DNA of 19,573 nt from Oxalobacteraceae bacterium UBA4003 (lineage in GTDB: Bacteria; Pseudomonadota; Gammaproteobacteria; Burkholderiales; Burkholderiaceae_D). A model generated the notes under the pieces. The model made no database searches. It was given only the letters and a program-made list of their open reading frames with translations, and was not told where the DNA came from. Both the position numbers and the translations under genes were made by a program. Below are positions 1 through 5,383 of the stretch, one piece after another. The DNA is taken from positions 41,415 to 60,987 of the forward strand of contig DGBN01000060.1 in NCBI GenBank assembly GCA_002384815.1, given 5' to 3'. Within the stretch, counting starts at the first letter, position 1; each line of letters opens with the position of its first letter.

Positions 1-492
1 TGGTACTTCACGCCGTTCTATTCGATACTGCGTGCAGTGACTTCAGATTTCATGGTGTGGCTGGCTGCAGGTGTCGCTGCTTACGTCGCATTGATCATCC
101 TGAAAACGCGTCTGGCCAGCAAGTTCAAGGCTGCCGCTGCAGTGGTCGCTCTAGTTGTTATCGCAACGATGTTTGTGACCGATGCAAAATTCTGGGGCGT
201 AGTGCTGATGGGCGTATCGGTCATGATCATGTTCGGTCTGCCATGGTTCGACATCTCCCCGGTCAAGTCGATACGCTATCGTCCTGACTGGCACAAATGG
301 GTGTACGTCCTGTTCTGTATTAACTTCGTTGTCCTTGGATACCTTGGTGTGCAAGCGCCAACGCCGATCGGCACTGCGGTTTCACAGATCGGTACGTTCG
401 TCTACTTTGGCTTCTTCCTGCTGATGCCTTGGTGGAGTGCGATGGGAACATTCAAGCCTGTGCCGGATCGCGTTGTTTTCCATCCGCACTAA
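1..492 (+). CDS. petB: Cytochrome b of the bc1 complex (complex III), C-terminal part
   Basis: Membrane subunit of ubiquinol:cytochrome c oxidoreductase, which carries the b hemes and quinone sites. The reading frame is open from base 1 and ends with TAA at 490-492, so only the last 163 residues are present. The window begins in the family motif WYFTPFYSILRAV, the stretch that follows the conserved PE of the Qo-site PEWY loop. Several hydrophobic helices follow, then the betaproteobacterial C-terminal signature SPVKSIRYRPDWHKW, and the end FKPVPDRV. The heme-ligand helices and the Rieske gene (petA) should lie just left of the window. petC follows after 22 bases with its own Shine-Dalgarno, consistent with a petABC operon. 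The identification is firm; only the left boundary is missing. Confidence 0.96.
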   Translation, partial: WYFTPFYSILRAVTSDFMVWLAAGVAAYVALIILKTRLASKFKAAAAVVALVVIATMFVTDAKFWGVVLMGVSVMIMFGLPWFDISPVKSIRYRPDWHKWVYVLFCINFVVLGYLGVQAPTPIGTAVSQIGTFVYFGFFLLMPWWSAMGTFKPVPDRVVFHPH

Positions 493-514
493 GCCGCAAA
501 GGGATAAAAGAATC

Positions 515-1279
515 ATGAAATTGATGAAAAAACTGATTGCGGCTCTGGTACTTTTGCCAGGGCTGGCTCTGGCTGCCGGTGGTGAATTTCCACTGGACCG
601 TGCGCCTGACCACACCAAAGACCTTGCAGCGTTGCAGAATGGCGCAAGACTTTTCGTGAATTACTGTCTGAACTGCCACTCTGCATCGGCCTTGCGTTAC
701 AACAAGCTGCAGGACATTGGCCTGACCGAAGAGCAAATCAAGAGCAATCTTCTGTTCACGTCGGACAAGGTCGGCAGCATGATGACGATCGCCATGGCAC
801 CGAAAGACGCGAAAGAATGGTTTGGCGCTACGCCACCGGATCTGTCGGTGATCGCACGTGCCAAGGCATCGAGCGCGGGCTCAGGCCCGGACTGGCTCTA
901 CACGTATCTGCGAACCTACTACAAGGACGATACACGGGCGAGCGGCTGGAACAACCTGACTTACCCTAACGTCGGCATGCCGCATGTGCTGTGGGAACTG
1001 CAAGGTATACGTGAAGCCAAGTTTGTCGACGAAAAAGATCCGCATGATGCAAGCAAGGTTGTGCACAAGTTCGCCGGCTTCGAGCAAGTTACACCGGGCA
1101 AGATGACGGCGCTTGAGTATGACAAGTCGGTTGCTGATCTGGTGTCGTTCATGACCTGGATGGCGGAACCTGCACAAAATACCCGCAAACGCCTTGGCGT
1201 TTGGGTATTGCTGTTCCTGGGCCTGTTCATTGTGATCACCTGGCGCTTGAACGCTTCCTACTGGAAAGATATCAAGTAA
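515..1279 (+). CDS. petC: Cytochrome c1, heme-binding subunit of the bc1 complex
   Basis: Membrane-anchored c-type cytochrome that passes electrons from the Rieske protein to soluble cytochrome c on the periplasmic side. It has 254 residues from the ATG at 515. That start is chosen because a purine-rich AAAGGGATAAAAG precedes it and it opens a clean Sec signal peptide (MKLMKK, then a hydrophobic core ending LALA). The frame is also open upstream to 437, but that would put 26 polar residues before the signal. The heme motif is C51-L-N-C54-H55. The likely axial methionine is M155 in GMPHVLW. A single C-terminal helix (about 226-243) followed by NASYWKDIK is typical of cytochrome c1 anchors. It lies 22 bases after petB, and two hairpins follow its stop. 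Confidence 0.97.
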   Translation: MKLMKKLIAALVLLPGLALAAGGEFPLDRAPDHTKDLAALQNGARLFVNYCLNCHSASALRYNKLQDIGLTEEQIKSNLLFTSDKVGSMMTIAMAPKDAKEWFGATPPDLSVIARAKASSAGSGPDWLYTYLRTYYKDDTRASGWNNLTYPNVGMPHVLWELQGIREAKFVDEKDPHDASKVVHKFAGFEQVTPGKMTALEYDKSVADLVSFMTWMAEPAQNTRKRLGVWVLLFLGLFIVITWRLNASYWKDIK

Positions 1280-1285
1280 ATTTTC

Positions 1286-1302
1286 GCCCGCATGTTGCGG
1301 GC
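1286..1302 (+). terminator. Short GC hairpin after petC
   Basis: GCCCGCA-TGT-TGCGGGC forms a perfect 7-bp stem with a 3-nt loop, 7 bases after the petC stop. The tail (atttgtat) is only moderately T-rich. It could be a weak terminator or a 3' end stabilising hairpin, acting with the stronger hairpin just downstream. A TATAAG sequence at 1308-1313 might be a -10 for sspA, but it has no good -35. Confidence 0.5.
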
Positions 1303-1310
1303 ATTTGTAT

Positions 1311-1345
1311 AAGGGTGAGCCGTGCTGCGTCTCACCCTTTTGTTT
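1311..1345 (+). terminator. Intrinsic terminator between petC and sspA
   Basis: AAGGGTGAG (1311-1319) pairs perfectly with CTCACCCTT (1331-1339) across an 11-nt loop and is followed by TTGTTT. The stem and T-rich tail match a Rho-independent terminator closing the pet operon. It ends just before the sspA Shine-Dalgarno (AAGGAAC, 1348-1354), so it would also lie in the 5' UTR of any read-through transcript. Confidence 0.7.
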
Positions 1346-1361
1346 CTAAGGAACTATAAAA

Positions 1362-1973
1362 ATGATGGTTCTCTATTCGGGCACGACCTGCCCATTTTCC
1401 CAACGCTGCCGCCTGGTCCTGTTTGAAAAAGGCATGGATTTTGAAGTACGCGATGTGGATCTGTTCAACAAGCCGGAAGATATTTCGACGATGAACCCGT
1501 ACGGCCAGGTGCCGATTCTGGTTGAGCGCGATTTGATCCTGTATGAATCCAATATCATCAATGAATACATCGATGAGCGCTTCCCGCATCCGCAACTGAT
1601 GCCTGCCGATCCATTGATGCGCGCGCGTGCACGCCTGATGTTGTTCAATTTTGAAAAAGAATTGTTCATTCATGTGCATACGCTGGAAAACGACAAGGGC
1701 CGCAGTGGCGAAAAAATCCAGGAGAAGGCACGTAACGAAATTCGCGATCGTCTGACTACCCTGGCGCCGCTGTTCCTGAAAAACAAATACATGCTGGGCG
1801 ATGAATTCTCGATGCTGGACGTGGCGATTGCACCGTTGCTGTGGCGTCTGGATCATTACGGTATTGAGTTGTCGAAAACAGCTGCACCGCTGATGAAATA
1901 TGCAGAGCGTATCTTTTCGCGCCCTGCCTATATCGAAGCATTGACCCCTTCTGAAAAGGTCATGCGCCGCTAA
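1362..1973 (+). CDS. sspA: Stringent starvation protein A (GST-fold RNA polymerase-associated regulator)
   Basis: SspA binds RNA polymerase and modulates transcription during starvation and stress. It has a glutathione-S-transferase fold but normally no GST activity. The 203 residues show an N-terminal thioredoxin-like half (MVLYSGTTCPFSQRCRLVL, then NPYGQVPILVERD with the cis-proline region, then LYESNIINEYIDERFPHP). A helical C-terminal half follows, including LGDEFSMLDVAIAPLLWRLDHYGI. Both the length and these blocks match the family. The start is supported by AAGGAAC ending 7 bases upstream; a second ATG follows immediately at 1365. sspB lies downstream on the same strand, the usual pairing in beta- and gammaproteobacteria, but here separated by 114 bases containing a hairpin. 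Confidence 0.96.
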   Translation: MMVLYSGTTCPFSQRCRLVLFEKGMDFEVRDVDLFNKPEDISTMNPYGQVPILVERDLILYESNIINEYIDERFPHPQLMPADPLMRARARLMLFNFEKELFIHVHTLENDKGRSGEKIQEKARNEIRDRLTTLAPLFLKNKYMLGDEFSMLDVAIAPLLWRLDHYGIELSKTAAPLMKYAERIFSRPAYIEALTPSEKVMRR

Positions 1974-1989
1974 AAGTCAGCTCATGTAT

Positions 1990-2040
1990 CAAAAGATGTG
2001 GTTGCATGAAAGCTTATATTTTATTCAACGACATCTTTTG
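1990..2040 (+). repeat. Imperfect 51-nt inverted repeat between sspA and sspB
   Basis: CAAAAGATGT (1990-1999) is the exact reverse complement of ACATCTTTTG (2031-2040). After one G/G mismatch the stem continues as GTTG (2001-2004) with CAAC (2026-2029), leaving a 21-nt AT-rich loop. There is no T-run on either side, so it is not a classical terminator. The loop segment CATGAA (2005-2010) could instead pair with TTCATG (2044-2049), giving a competing fold or pseudoknot just before sspB. Confidence 0.6.
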
Positions 2041-2087
2041 AAATTCATGTCACACTTTTTGCATGCATGGAACCTGTCATCATCATC

Positions 2088-2606
2088 ATGTCTGAAACAT
2101 CTACCAAACCTTATCTGTTGCGCGCCATATACGAATGGTGCACCGACAACGGATACACGCCGTATATGGCGGCCATAGTTGACGCCGGTACGCGCGTGCC
2201 GATGGAATTCGTCAAGAATGGCGAGATCGTACTCAACATCAGTTTTAGCGCTACCAGCGGCTTGAAAATGGAAAACGACTTGATTCGTTTCAGTGCGCGT
2301 TTCGGCGGCGTATCGCGTGACATTTCGGTTCCGGTCGATAATGTGACGGCGATTTACGCACGCGAAAACGGGCAGGGTATGGCGTTTGAAGCGATCAGCG
2401 GCAGTGCCGACACGCAGTCTGCCGATGAATTGGCGAATGATTTTTCCGCCGATGAACAGTCAGGCGCAACATCTTCTGCGCCGACGCTGACCTCGGTGCC
2501 AACCACGCACCATCAGCATGGTGAAAAAGAGGGTGCTGATGATTCGGACAAGGAGCCGGATCCACCAAAAAAAGGTGGGAGACCTACACTTACCCGCATT
2601 AAATAG
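2088..2606 (+). CDS. sspB: ClpXP adaptor SspB (stringent starvation protein B)
   Basis: SspB binds ssrA-tagged proteins released from stalled ribosomes and delivers them to ClpXP. The N-terminal substrate-binding domain is clear: KPYLLRAIYEWCTDNGYTPY, then VPMEFVKNGEIVLNISFSAT, then IRFSARFGGVSRDISVPV and AIYARENGQGMAFE, closely paralleling the E. coli protein. A long acidic, Ser/Thr-rich linker follows. The C-terminal tail GGRPTLTRIK matches the ClpX-binding (XB) peptide. The start chosen here gives 172 residues and begins MSETSTKPYLL as in relatives. A further in-frame ATG at 2067 would add MEPVIII but has no Shine-Dalgarno. The only purine run, GGAA at 2069-2072, sits unusually far from 2088, so initiation may be weak. 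Confidence 0.95.
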   Translation: MSETSTKPYLLRAIYEWCTDNGYTPYMAAIVDAGTRVPMEFVKNGEIVLNISFSATSGLKMENDLIRFSARFGGVSRDISVPVDNVTAIYARENGQGMAFEAISGSADTQSADELANDFSADEQSGATSSAPTLTSVPTTHHQHGEKEGADDSDKEPDPPKKGGRPTLTRIK

Positions 2607-2608
2607 CG

Positions 2609-2614
2609 TAAAAT
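2609..2614 (+). promoter_or_regulatory. Probable -10 box of the tRNA-Thr gene
   Basis: TAAAAT matches five of six bases of the sigma-70 -10 consensus. It is followed by a GC-rich discriminator (acgcgctgcg), as is common for stable RNA promoters. Transcription would start near 2621, about 13 bases before the mature tRNA. The -35 would lie inside the end of sspB, where I find no good match. Confidence 0.4.
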
Positions 2615-2633
2615 ACGCGCTGCGAAAAGTTTA

Positions 2634-2709
<76 letters not shown>

Positions 2710-2714
2710 AGATC

Positions 2715-2751
2715 AACGCCTCACATATTGCATGTGAGGCGTTTTGGTTTT
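2715..2751 (+). terminator. Strong intrinsic terminator after tRNA-Thr
   Basis: AACGCCTCACAT (2715-2726) pairs perfectly with ATGTGAGGCGTT (2732-2743) across a 5-nt loop. The tail TTGGTTTT is T-rich. It closes the tRNA transcript and any sspAB read-through. Confidence 0.9.
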
Positions 2752-2831
2752 CAGCGCGTGAAATATCTTTCCTGGTTCCCTTTCGTATTTCATCCATATC
2801 CCTCCTGCATTGGCTTGGCGCGGCTCAGTGC

Positions 2832-2891
2832 GCGCGTATCTGCACACAGCTTGGCCTGTCGCGAGTTCTGCGCAGACGCGCATCATTTTTT
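2832..2891 (+). terminator. Terminator-like long hairpin in gene-free DNA
   Basis: GCGCG (2832-2836) plus TCTGC (2839-2843) pairs with GCAGACGCGC (2872-2881), leaving a TA bulge. Inside, ACAG/CTGT (2846-2849/2856-2859) forms a smaller hairpin. A run of six T (2886-2891) follows 4 bases after the stem. The layout resembles a Rho-independent terminator, yet the tRNA terminator already lies 80 bases upstream and no gene is visible between them. It may end an unseen short RNA transcribed from somewhere in 2752-2831, or act as attenuation in the antiporter leader. Confidence 0.4.
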
Positions 2892-2924
2892 AGTATGAGC
2901 GCGCAAAATGAAGATTGTCTAAAG

Positions 2925-3052
2925 TACAATCCGGTACACATTAATGGGTGCGGCTGGCATCGTACATCGGTACCTGCAGTTGAGTTGTTAGACGGCGTGA
3001 CGTCTACTGTCACAGTAGTGCGCACTCCATATATCCAACAAGGTAGAAATTC
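2925..3052 (+). promoter_or_regulatory. Putative promoter and structured 5' leader of the CPA2 antiporter
   Basis: The 343 bases from the tRNA end to 3053 contain no credible gene. A -10-like TACAAT lies at 2925-2930, without a convincing -35. If it is used, the leader is about 115 nt. Three short inverted repeats overlap one another: AGACG/CGTCT (2990-3005), GTGAC/GTCAC (2997-3013) and CTACTG/CAGTAG (3004-3018). The palindrome GTGCGCAC (3018-3025) follows. The second cannot form together with the first or third, so two alternative folds are possible ahead of the Shine-Dalgarno AAGGTAG (3040-3046). No known riboswitch class was recognised. Confidence 0.35.
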
Positions 3053-4264
3053 ATGCATGTGGAAATGAGCAGTACCGAAATTTTTCTGATTGCAATGCTG
3101 CTTGTTTTCAGTGTGCCATACCTGATCTGGCGTGTATGCAAAACCGATTATTACGCCCCCCTGGTGGTAGTGCAGATCATTGCCGGGATTCTGCTTGGCC
3201 CCGGCATCCTGGGGGCAGTATTTCCTGACTACTACAACTTTGTATTCAATGCGCCGGTAGTTCAATCCTTGAATGGCATTGCGTTGTGGGCAGTCATGCT
3301 GTTCGTCATGATTGCCGGCATTGAGCTGGATTTGAAGAAGGCATGGGAGCATAGGCGGGAAAGCTGCATTACTGCAGGTCTGGCGCTGGGCAGCCCCTTG
3401 CTGTTCGGTTGCATCGCCGCTGCCGGCATGCTGATGTATAGCGGCTGGATAGGCCCCAAAGCGCTGACCTGGCAATTCATTCTGGGTGTGGGTATGGCAT
3501 GCGCAGTGACAGCCTTGCCGATCCTGATCCTGCTGATGGAAAAACTGGAAGTCTTGCGCCAGCCGATCGGCCAGCGCATTTTGCGTTATGCCAGCCTCGA
3601 CGATATTGCAATCTGGGGCGTACTGGCGATTATCCTGCTGGATTGGACGCGGGTCGGACGGCAACTAGGATTCTTGATTGCCTTTGCAATCGCCACTTTG
3701 ATCTTTCGTAAGATCATGGTGCACCTGCAAGAGCGCGATCGCTGGTACGTCAGCTTGATCTGGCTGAGCATCTGCAGTTTTGCCGCCGACTGGGCTGGCT
3801 TGCATTACATGGTCGGTGCATTTCTCGCAGGTGCAGTGATGGACGCACATTGGTTCGATCAGGAAAAAATGGATATGTTGCGGCATCATGTATTGATGGT
3901 CATGATGCCGGTCTTTTTCCTGAGTACCGGTTTGCGCACCAATTGGGATGTCGGCGGTGTAATGGTATTTGCGGCAGCGGCAGTGCTGCTGGTGGCGTCG
4001 GTGGGCGGCAAACTGGCAGGGATTCATGCCGCGGGCAAGATCCTCAAATGGGAAAAGGGCGAGGCATCCATCATCGGCTGGCTATTGCAAACCAAGGCCC
4101 TGATCATGATCATCTTCGTTAATATCCTGCTCGACAAGCAGATCATTACCAGTGAAACCTTTACGGCCTTGTTGCTGATGGCAATCGCGAGCACCATGAT
4201 GACGATCCCCATCGTTTATCCAAAATTGCAGCGTTTGAAATCGCTGATTTTCAAGACGAAATAA
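3053..4264 (+). CDS. CPA2-family monovalent cation/proton antiporter, without a regulatory domain
   Basis: Inner-membrane Na+/H+ or K+/H+ exchanger of the KefB/NapA-like family. The 403 residues are almost entirely hydrophobic helices. Family marks include GILLGPGILG (45-54), AGIELDLKKAW (88-98) and the ion-binding aspartate pair D183-D184 in RYASLDDIAIWG. DxD/DD in this crossing helix is the transport site of the family. The usual C-terminal RCK/TrkA-N domain of Kef channels is absent, since the protein ends soon after the last helix with RLKSLIFKTK. ATG 3053 is supported by AAGGTAG 6 bases upstream; an in-frame ATG at 3065 is possible. The gene is monocistronic, following a structured leader and converging on ubiX. 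Whether it prefers Na+ or K+ cannot be read from the sequence. Confidence 0.9.
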   Translation: MHVEMSSTEIFLIAMLLVFSVPYLIWRVCKTDYYAPLVVVQIIAGILLGPGILGAVFPDYYNFVFNAPVVQSLNGIALWAVMLFVMIAGIELDLKKAWEHRRESCITAGLALGSPLLFGCIAAAGMLMYSGWIGPKALTWQFILGVGMACAVTALPILILLMEKLEVLRQPIGQRILRYASLDDIAIWGVLAIILLDWTRVGRQLGFLIAFAIATLIFRKIMVHLQERDRWYVSLIWLSICSFAADWAGLHYMVGAFLAGAVMDAHWFDQEKMDMLRHHVLMVMMPVFFLSTGLRTNWDVGGVMVFAAAAVLLVASVGGKLAGIHAAGKILKWEKGEASIIGWLLQTKALIMIIFVNILLDKQIITSETFTALLLMAIASTMMTIPIVYPKLQRLKSLIFKTK

Positions 4265-4271
4265 TGCGTTT

Positions 4272-4316
4272 AGCTCGATGCCGCAATCAGCTGCATCGAG
4301 CTCTGTACGTATTTTT
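4272..4316 (+). terminator. Probable bidirectional terminator between the antiporter gene and ubiX
   Basis: AGCTCGATGC (4272-4281) pairs perfectly with GCATCGAGCT (4293-4302) over an 11-nt loop, starting 7 bases after the antiporter stop. A TTTTT run lies at 4312-4316, about 9 bases past the stem, so the tail is offset from the classic position. Its location between convergent genes suits termination in both directions. Confidence 0.6.
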
Positions 4317-4360
4317 ATTCCAGGTGAAGTATGCACATGCGGCTGCATGCGCACGGTTGC

Positions 4361-4978
4361 TTACAGTTGAGCTTTCAATCCGTTCCAGCGTGGTGCCAGC
4401 GCGTGCTGCATGTCGAATAAATCCAGCACGCGTCCTACTGTGTGATCGACCATTTCTGCAATGGATGCAGGACGGTGATAAAAACCGGGCAGCGGAGGGA
4501 AGATGATGCCGCCCATTTCCGTCACGGCTGTCATATTGCGCAGGTGCGCCAGATTGAAGGGCGTCTCGCGCACCATCAAGACCAGCCTGCGGCGTTCTTT
4601 CAGCACCACATCGGCGGCGCGTGTGATCAGATTATCGGAGAGGCCGTGCGCGACGGCGGCCAGTGTTTTCATCGAACAGGGCGCGATGATCATGCCGCCG
4701 GATTGAAACGAGCCGCTGGCAATGGAAGCACCTACATCGCGCACATTGTGAACCACATCGGCCAGCGCTTCGACATCCTTGCGCTTCATGTCGAGTTCCT
4801 GATGCAGATTCAACATGCCGGCTTCGGAGATCAGCAGATGTGTTTCCACACCCGGAATGCCACGCAGTACCTGCAGCAGGCGTATGCCGTAGATGACGCC
4901 GGCGGCGCCCGTGATGGCGATGATGAGTCGCTGCGGGCACGGTGTCGGCAATGCAACAGCGTCAGCAGACGCTGTCAT
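4361..4978 (-). CDS. ubiX: Flavin prenyltransferase UbiX
   Basis: UbiX joins dimethylallyl phosphate to FMN to make prenylated FMN, the cofactor of the UbiD decarboxylase in ubiquinone synthesis. The 205 residues include about 17 extra at the N-terminus. They contain the flavin-binding start (LIIAITGAAGVIYG), SGSFQSGGMIIAPCSMKTLAA, the catalytic-region block RAADVVLKERRRLVLMVRETP (K127, R137, E138) and PGFYHRP with Y167. E61 aligns with the conserved glutamate (E49 of the Pseudomonas enzyme). The serine normally found in the GASG motif is alanine here (A26). It begins one base after the grxD stop, so the two are probably cotranscribed and coupled. No ubiD is in the window. The family assignment is firm. 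Confidence 0.95.
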   Translation of the reverse strand: MTASADAVALPTPCPQRLIIAITGAAGVIYGIRLLQVLRGIPGVETHLLISEAGMLNLHQELDMKRKDVEALADVVHNVRDVGASIASGSFQSGGMIIAPCSMKTLAAVAHGLSDNLITRAADVVLKERRRLVLMVRETPFNLAHLRNMTAVTEMGGIIFPPLPGFYHRPASIAEMVDHTVGRVLDLFDMQHALAPRWNGLKAQL

Positions 4979-4979
4979 C

Positions 4980-5294
4980 TCAGGCTTTCAGCAATGCTTG
5001 CAGTTCGCCGGATTCGAACATTTCGTTCATGATGTCGGAACCGCCGATGAATTCACCCTTGACGTACAGTTGCGGTACGGTAGGCCATTGCGAGAAATCC
5101 TTGATGCCCTGGCGGACTTCGGCGTCGTCCAGCACATTGACGGTAACCAGATCAGTCACGCCACTTTCCTTCAGCAATGCGATGGCCTTGCCGGAGAAGC
5201 CGCACTGCGGAAATTGTGCGGTGCCTTTCATGAAAAGCACGACCGGGTTTTCGTTTACGGTTTCTTTGATCCAGGATTGTACGTCGTCACTCAT
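4980..5294 (-). CDS. grxD: Monothiol glutaredoxin, Grx4/GrxD type
   Basis: Small cytosolic protein that, in this family, carries a glutathione-ligated [2Fe-2S] cluster and passes it to target proteins or to BolA partners. The 104 residues match the single-domain family length. The CGFS active site is at 31-34, preceded by the family motif MKGT (22-25). Glutathione-binding elements are WPTVPQLYV (70-78) and GGSDI (84-88). The start has a GAGG Shine-Dalgarno 5 bases upstream on the minus strand. It is the first gene of a two-gene unit with ubiX (TGA-G-ATG junction), and a TATAAT promoter lies between it and tex. No unusual residues were seen. Confidence 0.97.
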   Translation of the reverse strand: MSDDVQSWIKETVNENPVVLFMKGTAQFPQCGFSGKAIALLKESGVTDLVTVNVLDDAEVRQGIKDFSQWPTVPQLYVKGEFIGGSDIMNEMFESGELQALLKA

Positions 5295-5353
5295 TACTGC
5301 CTCGCTGTAGTTGATGCGCTGTATTTGCGCAGGTGATCTTGCATTAATGCGTC

Positions 5354-5383
5354 ATTATAAGAAAATCCGGCCGCTTCTGCCGA
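5354..5383 (-). promoter_or_regulatory. Sigma-70-like promoter of grxD-ubiX
   Basis: Read on the minus strand, a perfect -10 TATAAT lies at 5354-5359. The -35 candidate TCGGCA (5378-5383, four of six matches) is 18 bases upstream and sits immediately after the tex stop. Transcription would start near 5347, giving a leader of about 50 nt before the grxD ATG. Confidence 0.6.

Noticed and set aside
2961..2969. CGTACATCG shared by the CPA2 leader and the pha leader (17528-17536, minus strand)
   Set aside because: A shared 9-mer between two leaders of this size is expected by chance fairly often, and the surrounding elements occur in a different order.
2825..3664. Minus-strand open frame of 279 codons overlapping the antiporter
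   Set aside because: It is antisense to conserved antiporter sequence, rich in Gln/His/Cys and without domain resemblance.
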